39,941 bases of DNA from Clostridia bacterium (GCA_017455295.1 JAFTBJ010000054.1:1-39941), one strand, 5' to 3'; shown: positions 1 to 8,312, counted from the first letter of the stretch. Numbers and translations: made by a program. Notes: generated by a model not told the origin, from the letters alone.

Positions 1-10
1 GGGACGAGCG

Positions 11-484
11 ATGAAAATGCTTCTCGGGCTCGGGGGCAACCTCGGGGATGTGGGAGGCACGATGGACGAGGCGATCGCCGCGATCGCCTCGCTGCCGGGG
101 ACGACGGTGCTGCGGCAAAGCGGGCGGTATCGCACAGCGCCGGTCGGATATCTTGACCAGCCGGATTTTCTCAATGCGGTCGCGGAGATCGAGACGTCGC
201 TCTCGCCGCGCGCGCTGCTCGGCGCCTGCCTCGGCATCGAGGCGGCGCTTCACCGGCTTCGCACCATCAAAAACGGCCCGCGCGTGATCGATATCGACCT
301 GCTGCTTGCCGACGGCGCGGAAAGCAACGATCCCGAATTGACGCTGCCCCATCCGCGGATGAGAGAGCGGGCATTCGTGTTGGTGCCGCTTTTTGATCTT
401 TACCCCGACGGGCAGGTCTATGGCTATGACCTCGCATCAGCCGCCGCCGCAGTCGACAAGGACGGCGTTTGGCCGACTTCCTGA
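11..484 (+). CDS. folK: 2-amino-4-hydroxy-6-hydroxymethyldihydropteridine pyrophosphokinase (HPPK)
   Basis: This 157-residue protein matches HPPK, the folate-pathway enzyme that transfers pyrophosphate from ATP to 6-hydroxymethyl-dihydropterin before dihydropteroate synthase acts. The N-terminal GLGGNLGD motif (residues 6-13), the substrate-binding stretch RTIKNGPRVIDIDLLL (about 84-99) and LPHPRMRERAFVLVPL (about 112-127) are all present, and the length is normal for the family. The ATG at 11 overlaps a TGA at 12-14 that would end an upstream frame reading ..DER, so folK is probably translationally coupled to another folate gene (often folB or folP) lying just outside the window; that is inference. 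The 3' neighbour starts 46 bases later. Confidence 0.95.
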   Translation: MKMLLGLGGNLGDVGGTMDEAIAAIASLPGTTVLRQSGRYRTAPVGYLDQPDFLNAVAEIETSLSPRALLGACLGIEAALHRLRTIKNGPRVIDIDLLLADGAESNDPELTLPHPRMRERAFVLVPLFDLYPDGQVYGYDLASAAAAVDKDGVWPTS

Positions 485-530
485 CAGGGAGACAGAATCG
501 CAAAAGTGCGGTGGTAAGGAGGACATAACA

Positions 531-1070
531 GTGAAACAGGTTTGTCTTGTGCCCTTGACGCAAGCGGATCGTGAGCAGTTCATTCTGGATAACCAAGAAG
601 CGTTTCGCTATGGAGCGCTGGAGGACTTCGGGCGCCGCGACGATCACTTTGAAGAGGACGGCGAGATCATTTCCCGGGGCACCATCGAGCAGGCTATCGA
701 CAGCGGGGCGGCGTATCGCATCGTGTGTGGCGGCAAAATCGTCGGCGGCGTTGTGGTGAAAACGGAGGGAAAACGAGGCGAGCTGGAACTGCTGTTCGTT
801 TCGCCGCAGGTACACAGCAAAGGGATCGGATATGCCGCGTGGTGTGCCGTCGAGCAGCGTTACCCGGAGGTGACTGTATGGGAAACGGTCACCCCCTATT
901 TTGAAAAACGAAACATCCATTTTTATGTCAATCGTTGTGGGTTTCACATTGTGGAGTTTTTCAACAGCCATCATCCCGACCCGCACGACCCCGACGCCCC
1001 GGCCGAGGACGAGAGGAGCGACGGGATGTTTCGCTTTGAAAAGTGGCGAAAAGGAGAATCGGGATTTTAA
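531..1070 (+). CDS. GNAT-family N-acetyltransferase
   Basis: This 179-residue protein has the GNAT fold signature: a central beta strand (GGKIVGGVVVKTEG), then the acetyl-CoA loop region around ELELLFVSPQVHSKGIGYAAW with the Q/RxxGxG/A element seen as SKGIGYA, and a C-terminal NIHFYVNRCGFHIVEF segment. I chose the GTG at 531 because an AAGGAGGA ribosome-binding site lies at 516-523; a longer open frame back to 393 overlaps folK and has no such site. The C-terminus is acidic and histidine-rich (HHPDPHDPD). The acceptor substrate cannot be read from the sequence. It lies in line with folK and is followed by a strong terminator. Confidence 0.85.
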   Translation: MKQVCLVPLTQADREQFILDNQEAFRYGALEDFGRRDDHFEEDGEIISRGTIEQAIDSGAAYRIVCGGKIVGGVVVKTEGKRGELELLFVSPQVHSKGIGYAAWCAVEQRYPEVTVWETVTPYFEKRNIHFYVNRCGFHIVEFFNSHHPDPHDPDAPAEDERSDGMFRFEKWRKGESGF

Positions 1071-1108
1071 GTGTTCCGGATAAACGGCCGATTGGACAAC
1101 ACAAAAAT

Positions 1109-1155
1109 ACCCCCGTTGTTTTGCCGCAAAAAGACGGTTGCAAAACAGCGGGGGT
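1109..1155 (+). terminator. Rho-independent terminator after the acetyltransferase
   Basis: Two 16-base arms at 1109-1124 and 1140-1155 pair with a single G.U exception around a 15-base loop, followed by TTTATGTT. The 3' arm overlaps the promoter of the next gene. Confidence 0.75.
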
Positions 1156-1167
1156 TTATGTTACAAT
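1138..1167 (+). promoter_or_regulatory. Sigma-A-type promoter of the Na/Pi cotransporter gene
   Basis: TTGCAA at 1138-1143 and TACAAT at 1162-1167 are separated by 18 bases, with an extended -10 TG at 1159-1160. The predicted start near 1174 leaves an untranslated leader of about 89 bases to the ATG at 1263. Confidence 0.65.
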
Positions 1168-1262
1168 AAGAAAAATAGGGGAAGTTTCGGATGACCCCCG
1201 AATATAGTCAGACGTATTCAGCCAAAACGGGCGCAAAGACAGCGCCTTTTTCGAGGTGTAAT

Positions 1263-3011
1263 ATGGATATATTTGATATTTTGACGCTGTGCGGCGGCCT
1301 CGCGTTTTTCCTTTACGGCATGCACGTCATGTCGGCGGGGCTCGAGAAGCTCGCCGGCGGTAAGCTGGAAAAAACGCTGCGGCGCATGACCTCCAATCCG
1401 TTCAAGAGCATGGCGCTCGGCGCGATCATCACCATCGCGATCCAGTCGTCCTCCGCGATGACCGTGATGCTTGTCGGCCTTGTCAACTCCGGCATTATGG
1501 ATCTCTATTCCACCGTCGGCGTGATGATGGGATCAAACATCGGCACCACCGTGACCGCGTGGATCACGAGTACCATCGGCATCGGCGACGACAACTGGGT
1601 GATGAGTTTGCTCAAGCCGGAGTCGTTCGCACCGCTTGTCGCGCTGCTCGGCATTTTGTTCATCATGGTCTCCAAAAAAACGCGCCGCAAAGACATCGGC
1701 AACATCTGCGTCGGCTTTGCCGTGCTGATGTACGGCATGGTACTGATGAGCAGCTCGGTCTCCGGCCTCAAGGATTCCGAGCAGTTCCACACGCTGCTCA
1801 CTGCGTTTGATAATCCGATCGTCGGCCTGTTGATCGGCACCGTCTTTACCGGCGTGATCCAAAGCTCGGCTGCGGCGGTCAGTATTTTGCAGGCGCTGTC
1901 CCTGACCGGCAACGTCACCATCGGCATGGCGCTCCCGATCATCCTCGGCGCGAACATCGGCACCTGTATGACGGCGCTGCTGTCCTCCTTTGGCGTCAAC
2001 AAAAAAGCGAAGCGGGTCGTCGTGATCCACGTCGCGATCAAGGTGATCGGCACGGTGATCGTGATGGTGCCGGTCTATGTGCTGCACGCGATCTTCCACT
2101 TCTCCTTTGTCGATCAGCCGATCGACCCGGTGATGATCGCCGTGATCCACATGGTGTTCAACATCTTCACCACCATCGTGTTGATGCCGTTCTCCAAGAT
2201 GCTTGTCAAGCTCGCCGAGAACCTTGTCAAAGAAAACACGAAAGACCACCCGTTTGCGTTCCTCGACGAACGCCTGCTGTCCACCCCGTCGATCGCCTTG
2301 GCGGAATGCAAAAACATGACCATCGACATGGCGAAGCTTGCGCATGACACGCTGCTGCTCGCCATGAAGCAGATCGAGCATTACAGCGAAAAAGAGGCGG
2401 AGCTGGTCACCGAAAACGAAAACAAACTCGATATTTATGAAGACAGCCTGAGCACCTATCTGGTCAAGCTGTCCGGTAAAGAGCTGTCCGACACGGACAG
2501 CGGCAAGATCTCGAAGCTGCTGCACTCGATCGGCGACTTCGAGCGGCTGGGCGACCACGCGCGCAACATCCTGTTTGTCGCGCAGGACATCGCCGAAAAA
2601 GAGCTGACCTTCTCCGAACAGACGCAGCAGGATATGGCGGTGATCTCCGCCGCGATCGCCGAGATCCTTGAGATCACGACCGACGCGTTTTGCCGCAACG
2701 ATCTCGATCTGGCGCGCAAAGTCGAGCCGCTCGAGCAGGTGATCGACGGGCTGGTCGCGGAAGAAAAGGACCGGCATGTCAAGCGGCTGCAAGCCGGTAA
2801 GTGCAGCATCGAGCCGGGCTTTGCACTGACCGACCTGCTCAACAACTACGAACGCATTTCGGACCACTGCTCCAATGTGGCGGTGTGCATGATCCAGCTC
2901 AAGGAATTCTCTTTTGAGACGCACGAATTCCTGCATCAGTTCCGCTCGGAAGACAACCCGGAATTCGTCGCCGACTTTGAGCGGTTTGCCGGAAAATATA
3001 CGATTGAATAA
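1263..3011 (+). CDS. Na+/phosphate cotransporter family protein with C-terminal PhoU-like domain
   Basis: This 582-residue membrane protein belongs to the Na/Pi-II cotransporter (NptA) family. The two inverted repeats each carry the QSS signature: AIQSSSAMTVMLVGLVNSG in the first and VIQSSAAAVSILQALSLTG in the second, with about eight hydrophobic segments over residues 1-330. From about residue 345 the sequence turns helical and charged (SIALAECKNMTIDMAKLAHDT onwards, then LLHSIGDFERLGDHARNI), which is a PhoU-like domain typical of the bacterial branch. I start at 1263 because GAGGTG at 1253-1258 is well spaced and the family usually begins with the first helix; an ATG at 1191 would add 24 residues with no family likeness. 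It has its own promoter, so it is probably transcribed alone or with zapA. Confidence 0.92.
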   Translation: MDIFDILTLCGGLAFFLYGMHVMSAGLEKLAGGKLEKTLRRMTSNPFKSMALGAIITIAIQSSSAMTVMLVGLVNSGIMDLYSTVGVMMGSNIGTTVTAWITSTIGIGDDNWVMSLLKPESFAPLVALLGILFIMVSKKTRRKDIGNICVGFAVLMYGMVLMSSSVSGLKDSEQFHTLLTAFDNPIVGLLIGTVFTGVIQSSAAAVSILQALSLTGNVTIGMALPIILGANIGTCMTALLSSFGVNKKAKRVVVIHVAIKVIGTVIVMVPVYVLHAIFHFSFVDQPIDPVMIAVIHMVFNIFTTIVLMPFSKMLVKLAENLVKENTKDHPFAFLDERLLSTPSIALAECKNMTIDMAKLAHDTLLLAMKQIEHYSEKEAELVTENENKLDIYEDSLSTYLVKLSGKELSDTDSGKISKLLHSIGDFERLGDHARNILFVAQDIAEKELTFSEQTQQDMAVISAAIAEILEITTDAFCRNDLDLARKVEPLEQVIDGLVAEEKDRHVKRLQAGKCSIEPGFALTDLLNNYERISDHCSNVAVCMIQLKEFSFETHEFLHQFRSEDNPEFVADFERFAGKYTIE

Positions 3012-3035
3012 TGGTGGCGCGAGGAGGCAAAAACG

Positions 3036-3380
3036 ATGGACGTCAATCGAATGAAAGTCAACATCGGCGGCACGTCCTATACGCTGGTGTCGGAGGAGTC
3101 GCCGCGGTATATGCGCGACCTGGCCGCACAGGTGGATGAGGCGATCACTGCCATCGTGGAAGCGGATCCCCGCGTCAGCACGACGATGGCGGCGGTGCTC
3201 GCGGCGCTGGAAAGCACCGATCGTGCCAACAAGGAAAAAACGGCGGCGGACGAGCTTCGCCGCGAATGGAAAAAGCTCGCCGACGAACGGGAACAGATCG
3301 CGAATGCGCTTGCGGCCGCCCGCGCGGAAAACGAGCGGCTGCAGCGGGAAGTGGTGCAGCTGCGCACCCGTCGGCCATGA
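3036..3380 (+). CDS. zapA: Cell division protein ZapA
   Basis: This 114-residue protein matches ZapA, which binds and bundles FtsZ at the division ring. The N-terminal part (NRMKVNIGGTSYTLVSEES, then YMRDLAAQVDEAI) is the compact ZapA head, and residues about 60-110 form an Ala/Glu/Arg-rich coiled coil used for tetramerisation. GAGGAGG lies seven bases before the ATG. The last codon TGA overlaps the ATG of the following U32 gene by the ATGA arrangement, so the two are almost certainly coupled. The pairing of zapA with a U32 peptidase gene is common in Firmicutes. Confidence 0.9.
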   Translation: MDVNRMKVNIGGTSYTLVSEESPRYMRDLAAQVDEAITAIVEADPRVSTTMAAVLAALESTDRANKEKTAADELRREWKKLADEREQIANALAAARAENERLQREVVQLRTRRP

Positions 3381-5458
3381 CGCCCGAGCTGCTTGCTCCC
3401 GTCGGATCGTGGGAGGCGCTCACGGCCGCTGTGCGCTGCGGCGCGGATGCGGTGTATTTCGGCGCGGGCCGGTTTCATGCGCGGCAGGCGTCGAAGCCCT
3501 TTGCCGATGACGCGGCGCTTTTGGACGCGATCGCCTATTGCCATCAGCGCGGGGTGCAGGTACACCTGACGCTCAACACGCTGGTGCGTGAAACGGAAAT
3601 GGCGGCGGCCCTCGCGGAAGCGGAGAGAGCGGCGGGATTTGGCGTCGACGCGCTGATCGTACAAGACCGGGGGCTGGCTCGCGCGATCCGCGCAGCCTGC
3701 CCTTCTTTGTCGCTGCACGCTTCCACCCAACTGTCCTGCCACACGCCCGAGGGGGTAAAGGCGCTGTTTGAAGACGGCTTTTCCCGGGTGGTGCTCGCCC
3801 GCGAGATGAGCCGGGACGAGATCGCCGCCTGCGTGGGTCTGGGGCCGGAGATCGAGGTATTTGTGCACGGCGCCTTGTGTATGTCGGTGTCGGGCCAATG
3901 CTTTTTCTCGGCGGCGCTCGGCGGCCGAAGCGGCAATCGCGGCCGCTGCGCCCAAACCTGCCGCCTCCCGTTTTGCACCGATCGCCGCCCGGGAGAGGAC
4001 GACCGGGCCTTAAGCCTCAAAGACCTGTCGCTCGTACCCTATCTGCCGGAACTTGCGGCGATGGGAGTCAAGTCATTCAAGATCGAAGGGCGGATGAAAC
4101 GCCCCGAATATGTCGCGGCGGCGACGGCCGTTTGCCGCGCGGTGCTCGACGGCCGCCCGGTCGATGAGATGCTGGCAAGCGATCTGCGCGCAGTGTTTTC
4201 CCGCAGTGGATTCACCGACGGCTACTATATCGCGCGGCGTGACCTCGCGATGTTCGGCGCGCGCACCAAAGACGATGTGCAGGCGGCGGCGCCCGCCTTG
4301 AAGCGCCTGCAAAAGCTTTATGAAAAAGAAACCGCCCGTCTGCCGCTTTCCTTTGCGCTGACCGCGCACGCGGGACAGCCGCTGACGCTGACAGCCGAGG
4401 ACGGCGAGCACACGGTCACCGTCACCGGCGAGACGGCGGATGGCAGCCGGGAAGCAAACGTGGCCCGATTGACCGAACAATTGCAAAAACTCGGCGGCAC
4501 GCCGTTTGCCGCCGAACACATAGAGGTGGACGCCGATGCGTCGGCGCCGGTGTCGGCGATCAACGCCCTGCGGCGGCAGGCGGTCGACGCCTTGCTGACG
4601 CTGCGCGCAAAACCGCATTCGCACCCGTTTGGGGCGCTGCCGTCGATGCCGGATGCGATCCCGGCCCCCGCATCCCCCGCGCTATGGGCGCGGTTGCAGC
4701 GGGCGGCGCAGATCCGCGACGAGTTGGTCGCCTGCTGTGAGCGGGTGATCGTCCCGCTCGATACGGAAGAACACACGCTCGCCGCCTTGGGCGAACGGGC
4801 GATGGCGGAGATCCCACGCGGGATCTTCGGGCAATCTGCCGCTGTGCGGGAGGCGCTCGGCCGTATGAAGGCGGCGGGCGTCACCGAAGCGCTCTGCCAC
4901 ACGATCGATGCGGTCGCGATCGCGAAAGACGCGGGCCTGTCGCCGGTCGGCGGGTTCGGGCTGCACGCGGCGAACGCCGCGGCGCTCGCGGCCTATAGAG
5001 AGGACGGCGTGACGGCGGCGACGCTGTCGACCGAACTGTCCTTGAGACACATGGCGTTTGCCGCCTGCTCGCCGCTGCCGGTCGGTGCGGTGGTCTATGG
5101 GCGGCAGCCCTTGATGCTGCTGCGAAACTGCCCCCACCGCGTGCGGGAGGGGTGCGGCGGCTGTCCGTCGAGGACGGGCGGCGAACCGCGGGGACTCTAT
5201 GACCGCAAAGGCGTCTTTTTCCCGCTTGTCTGCCAAAACGGCTGCCCCGATCTTGTCAACAGCGTGCCGCTGTGGCTGGCCGATCAGCCGGAGGCACTCC
5301 GCCTGCTGCCGCTTTCCTTTTGGATGCTCTCCTTCACGACCGAATCGGCAAAGGAGGCGGCCGGGATCGCGGCGGCGTATGCCCGCGCCCGGCAAGGGGA
5401 TCCTGTCCCGCCGCCCGCCGCCTTCACGCGCGGCCTGACGGCAAAAGGCGCGATATAA
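3377..5458 (+). CDS. U32 family peptidase / RlhA-like protein with DUF3656-type C-terminal region
   Basis: The 693-residue product begins with the hallmark ELLAPVGSWEALTAAVRCGADAVYFG and carries the U32 signature between about residues 160 and 200 (EVFVHGALCMSVSGQCFFS, then GNRGRCAQTCR). Members include collagenase-like U32 proteases and the RlhA enzyme that hydroxylates 23S rRNA C2501; length and the long C-terminal extension fit the RlhA/DUF3656 group better. Cysteines in the U32 signature and in NCPHRVREGCGGCP near residue 590 could bind metal. The ATG at 3377 overlaps the zapA stop. The final codons and TAA fall inside the first GCGATAT unit of a hairpin array, so the last residues (KGAI) may derive from that repeat. 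Which activity it has is not decided by sequence alone. Confidence 0.88.
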   Translation: MTPELLAPVGSWEALTAAVRCGADAVYFGAGRFHARQASKPFADDAALLDAIAYCHQRGVQVHLTLNTLVRETEMAAALAEAERAAGFGVDALIVQDRGLARAIRAACPSLSLHASTQLSCHTPEGVKALFEDGFSRVVLAREMSRDEIAACVGLGPEIEVFVHGALCMSVSGQCFFSAALGGRSGNRGRCAQTCRLPFCTDRRPGEDDRALSLKDLSLVPYLPELAAMGVKSFKIEGRMKRPEYVAAATAVCRAVLDGRPVDEMLASDLRAVFSRSGFTDGYYIARRDLAMFGARTKDDVQAAAPALKRLQKLYEKETARLPLSFALTAHAGQPLTLTAEDGEHTVTVTGETADGSREANVARLTEQLQKLGGTPFAAEHIEVDADASAPVSAINALRRQAVDALLTLRAKPHSHPFGALPSMPDAIPAPASPALWARLQRAAQIRDELVACCERVIVPLDTEEHTLAALGERAMAEIPRGIFGQSAAVREALGRMKAAGVTEALCHTIDAVAIAKDAGLSPVGGFGLHAANAAALAAYREDGVTAATLSTELSLRHMAFAACSPLPVGAVVYGRQPLMLLRNCPHRVREGCGGCPSRTGGEPRGLYDRKGVFFPLVCQNGCPDLVNSVPLWLADQPEALRLLPLSFWMLSFTTESAKEAAGIAAAYARARQGDPVPPPAAFTRGLTAKGAI

Positions 5459-5602
5459 TATTCGCCTGTCGGCGAATGGGATATATGGCGCTGTCGCGCC
5501 ATTCGATATATGGACTTCGTCCATTCGATATGCCGCCTCTTGGCGGCGCGAGATGGTCGCGGCTTATGCCGCGAACGTGAAGACAAGATGCCACGAGTGG
5601 CA
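5451..5602 (+). repeat. Hairpin array A: six short hairpins joined by CGATAT-type linkers
   Basis: Starting in the U32 stop codon, there is a run of small perfect hairpins with unrelated stems: ATTCGCC/GGCGAAT (loop TGTC, 5460-5477), ATGGCGC/GCGCCAT (loop TGTC, 5485-5502), ATGGAC/GTCCAT (loop TTC, 5510-5524), GCCGCC/GGCGGC (loop TCTT, 5532-5547), TCGCGGC/GCCGCGA (loop TTAT, 5557-5574) and a weaker TGCCA/TGGCA (5589-5602). The linkers are GGGATATAT, TCGATATA, TCGATAT and GCGAGATGG. The remaining 5603-5698, up to the next gene, holds a weak GCAGA/TCTGC dyad and an AT-rich stretch but no promoter I would defend. Confidence 0.85.
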
Positions 5603-5698
5603 AACAAGATCGCAGAGCGGCACAAACCCGTGGTCTGCATAGATGTCTGTTCTGCTTTTTAACTTTACATATTCATATTTCAAAAGGAGGAACTCTAT

Positions 5699-6973
5699 AT
5701 GAACACACGTTTTGTCAAACTGCTGGCCATGATCGGCACGCTCGCCTTGCTCATGACGGCGATCTGCTCTATGACCGTCACCCCGGCAAACGCCGCGATC
5801 AACTCTGCCGTTTTGACGGTCGGCAACGTTTCCGGCGCGCTCGGCGACGTGGTGGAAGTCGACGTGTCGGTTTCCGCTGACGCCTACATCGTCAACGGCG
5901 ATTTCACCGTGACCTATGACCCGGCGGTTCTCCGCCTGGTGGAAAACGCCTATGACGGCGAGGCGTACAGCATCAACGAGGCGATCCTGCCCGGCACCTA
6001 CCATGCGGGCGGCGCGGCGGCGGAAGGCATCTTCAAGCTTTCCTATGCGTCGAGCGACTGGCAAGGCAAGGCAGCCGCCGGCAAGCTGTTCTCGATCAAA
6101 TTCGAGATTGTCGCCGAGAATACCGCCTCGACCGTGATCAGCGTGACGGCGGATCCGCTGCGCGGCAACAACGGCGTCGACAACCCGAACAGCTTCGGCG
6201 AGACGGACGACTTTGACGTTCCCTATACGGTGAATGACGGCACCGTGACCATCACCGGCGGGTATGACGGCACCGATTTCCTGCAGGAGCGCTTCATCGC
6301 CGAGGGCCGCGACAATATCACGATCCACGAGGACGGCTCCTGGACGGTCACCGGCAACTTCGCGCTGGCGCCGTATTTGACCTATGATTATACGACGCTG
6401 CAATACGTCTCGCTCGATTTCACGGCGGACGTGCCGGTCAAGATCACGTTCTGCGATGAGGATCCGAACGGCGAGTATGACACGCACTGGATCGGCCTGT
6501 ATGACAACTGGAAAGGCCCCGAGTATTTCCCGGCCGGCACCTTTGACGAGGTGCAGAGCATTCTCGGCATCTACAACTGGTGCATCGCGAACGCCAACTG
6601 GGGCAACAAAAACGGCGTCGCGAATGTGCGCGCGGTTTATGTGGAATTCAACGGCACCGGCACCGCGACCTTCCGCGACATGCGGATGGTCGATACGCAG
6701 AACCCGACCGACCCGACGCACCATATCGTACCGACCACGACCACCACGACCGAGCAAATCACCACCACGACCGCACCGGCGCCCGTGACAACCGGGGATC
6801 TGGACGGCAGCGGCGTTGTCAACATGGCGGACGCGTTCCTGCTGTATCGCGCGGTGTCCGGCCAGGTCAAGCTGACCGATGCGCAAAACGCGGTGGCGGA
6901 TATCGACGGCAGCGGCACCATCAATATGGCGGATGCGTTTGCATTGTATCGCCAGGTGTCGGGCGGGCAATAA
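5699..6973 (+). CDS. Secreted cohesin-plus-dockerin protein (adaptor-scaffoldin-like)
   Basis: This 424-residue protein starts with a signal peptide (cleavage likely after ANA at about residue 32). Residues about 35-180 look like a cohesin-family beta sandwich: GDVVEVDVSVSADAYIVNGD, then FTVTYDPAVLRLVEN and a late FSIKFEIVAENTASTVISV strand. Residues about 185-345 form an aromatic-rich beta domain of unknown type (WIGLYDNWKGPEYFPAG, IYNWCIANANWGNKNG), possibly carbohydrate-binding. A Thr-rich linker (about 348-366) leads to a C-terminal type I dockerin with two calcium loops, DLDGSGVVNMADAFLLYRAV and DIDGSGTINMADAFALYRQV. A molecule with both modules can bridge a scaffoldin and an enzyme. AAAGGAGG lies at 5683-5690. 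Hairpin arrays flank it on both sides. The cohesin call is by eye and less certain than the dockerin. Confidence 0.82.
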   Translation: MNTRFVKLLAMIGTLALLMTAICSMTVTPANAAINSAVLTVGNVSGALGDVVEVDVSVSADAYIVNGDFTVTYDPAVLRLVENAYDGEAYSINEAILPGTYHAGGAAAEGIFKLSYASSDWQGKAAAGKLFSIKFEIVAENTASTVISVTADPLRGNNGVDNPNSFGETDDFDVPYTVNDGTVTITGGYDGTDFLQERFIAEGRDNITIHEDGSWTVTGNFALAPYLTYDYTTLQYVSLDFTADVPVKITFCDEDPNGEYDTHWIGLYDNWKGPEYFPAGTFDEVQSILGIYNWCIANANWGNKNGVANVRAVYVEFNGTGTATFRDMRMVDTQNPTDPTHHIVPTTTTTTEQITTTTAPAPVTTGDLDGSGVVNMADAFLLYRAVSGQVKLTDAQNAVADIDGSGTINMADAFALYRQVSGGQ

Positions 6974-6980
6974 GGGCCAT

Positions 6981-7033
6981 ACTATATTCGCCTGTCGGCG
7001 AATGCGATATGTTCGCGGAGCCAAGCCGCGAAC
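6981..7033 (+). repeat. Hairpin array B: two hairpins joined by GCGATAT
   Basis: ATTCGCC/GGCGAAT with loop TGTC (6986-7003) is identical to the first hairpin of the array upstream of this gene. It is followed by GCGATAT (7004-7010) and GTTCGCGG/CCGCGAAC (7011-7033). It begins 12 bases after the stop codon of the cohesin-dockerin gene and ends just before the rimM ribosome-binding site. Confidence 0.8.
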
Positions 7034-7057
7034 GAGGGAAAGGGGGCATAGGGCCCG

Positions 7058-7573
7058 ATGGGACGGATCCAATATCTGGAAGCGGGCGAGATCGTCGGCA
7101 CCCACGGCATCCGAGGCGAAGTGCGGGTGCAGCCGTGGTGCGACAGCGCCGAACAGCTTTGCAGGATCAAAACCTTTTATTGGGACAAAGACGGCAGGCA
7201 ATCGGTCAAGGCGCAGGCGCGGCCGCATAAAAACATCGCGCTTGTCGCACTCGACGGTGTCACGACGGTGGAGGCCGCCGAGGCGCTGCGCGGGAGGATG
7301 CTCTATGCCCACCGCGACGATTTCCGCCTGCCGAAAGGCCGCTATTTCGTGTGCGATCTTTTGGGGCTTGCAGTGGTGGACGCGGACACAGGCGTGACCT
7401 ATGGCACCCTTTGCGATGTCAGCCAGACGGGGGCAAACCCCGTCTATCATGTGAAAACGGACAAGGGCGAGGTGCTTCTTCCCGCCGTGCCGAGCATCGT
7501 GAAAACGGTGGATATCGACGGCGGCGAGATCCGCATCACGCCGATCAAGGGGTTGTTTGACGATGCGGATTGA
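7058..7573 (+). CDS. rimM: 16S rRNA processing protein RimM
   Basis: This 171-residue protein matches RimM, which binds ribosomal protein S19 and helps mature the 30S subunit head. The N-terminal barrel has the typical EAGEIVGTHGIRGEVRVQPW stretch, and the C-terminal PRC-barrel carries DLLGLAVVDADTGVTYGTLCD, GANPVYHV and LLPAVPSIVKTVDID. GAGGGAAAGGGGG at 7035-7047 precedes the ATG. The stop overlaps trmD. The usual partners rpsP and the KH-domain gene upstream, and rplS downstream, are missing; the pair instead follows a secreted-protein gene and a hairpin array. Confidence 0.95.
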   Translation: MGRIQYLEAGEIVGTHGIRGEVRVQPWCDSAEQLCRIKTFYWDKDGRQSVKAQARPHKNIALVALDGVTTVEAAEALRGRMLYAHRDDFRLPKGRYFVCDLLGLAVVDADTGVTYGTLCDVSQTGANPVYHVKTDKGEVLLPAVPSIVKTVDIDGGEIRITPIKGLFDDAD

Positions 7574-8312
7574 CGTGATGACGCTGTTCCCCGAGATGTG
7601 CGAGCGGGTGCTCGGCGAAAGCATTCTCGGGCGGGCGCAGAATAAAGGCGTGATCGAGGTGCATTGTCACCAGATCCGCGACTACACGCTCAACAAGCAA
7701 AAACAAACCGACGACTATCCGTATGGCGGCGGGCGCGGCATGGTGATGTACGCCCAGCCGATCGCCGACTGCTTTCGCGCGGTGTGCGAGCAGGCGGGGG
7801 AGCGGCCGTATCTTGTGTATATGTCGCCGCAGGGCGCGGTGCTGACCCAGCAAAAAGCGAAGGAGCTGTCCGAAAAGCCGAATCTTTGTGTGCTGTGCGG
7901 GCATTATGAAGGGGTGGACGAGCGGGTGCTCGACGCGTTTGTGGACGAGGAGATCTCGGTCGGCGACTATGTGCTCACCGGCGGCGAGTTGCCCGCGCTC
8001 GTGCTGATCGACTGCGTCTCCCGCATGATCCCCGGCGTGCTGGCGGAGGACGTGTGCTTTGAGGAAGAAAGCCACTATGACGGCCTGCTCGAATACCCGC
8101 AGTACACCCGCCCCGCCGAATGGGAGGGCCGCCCGATCCCGGACATTCTGCTGTCGGGGCATCATAAGAACATCGCCGCCTGGCGGCGACGCGAAGCGAT
8201 CCGCCGCACAGCGCAAAAACGCCCGGATATGATCGCAAACGCCCCCCTCACCGAGGAGGAACGCGCCTGGGCGGAAGCGCTGATACAGGGCAACCATCCG
8301 GTAAATGCATGA
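7563..8312 (+). CDS. trmD: tRNA (guanine-N1-)-methyltransferase TrmD
   Basis: The 249-residue product methylates G37 of tRNAs that read CUN, CCN and CGG codons, using S-adenosylmethionine in a trefoil knot. Conserved stretches are DDYPYGGGRGMVMYAQPI, YMSPQGAVLTQQKAKEL, LCGHYEGVDERVLD and EISVGDYVLTGGELPALVLID. I take the ATG at 7563, which lies inside the end of rimM and has AAGGGG at 7547-7552 ten bases before it; a TTG six bases upstream is less likely. Length is normal for the family. It is co-transcribed with rimM. Confidence 0.95.
   Translation: MRIDVMTLFPEMCERVLGESILGRAQNKGVIEVHCHQIRDYTLNKQKQTDDYPYGGGRGMVMYAQPIADCFRAVCEQAGERPYLVYMSPQGAVLTQQKAKELSEKPNLCVLCGHYEGVDERVLDAFVDEEISVGDYVLTGGELPALVLIDCVSRMIPGVLAEDVCFEEESHYDGLLEYPQYTRPAEWEGRPIPDILLSGHHKNIAAWRRREAIRRTAQKRPDMIANAPLTEEERAWAEALIQGNHPVNA

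Noticed and set aside
3266-3376. Upstream extension of the U32 protein by 37 residues.
   Set aside because: It would overlap zapA and is Arg/Ala-rich with no family match; ATG 3377 gives the standard LLAPVG start and an ATGA overlap.
5451-5602. CRISPR array.
   Set aside because: Units are palindromes with different sequences, linkers are only 7-9 bases, and there are no cas genes or equal-length spacers.
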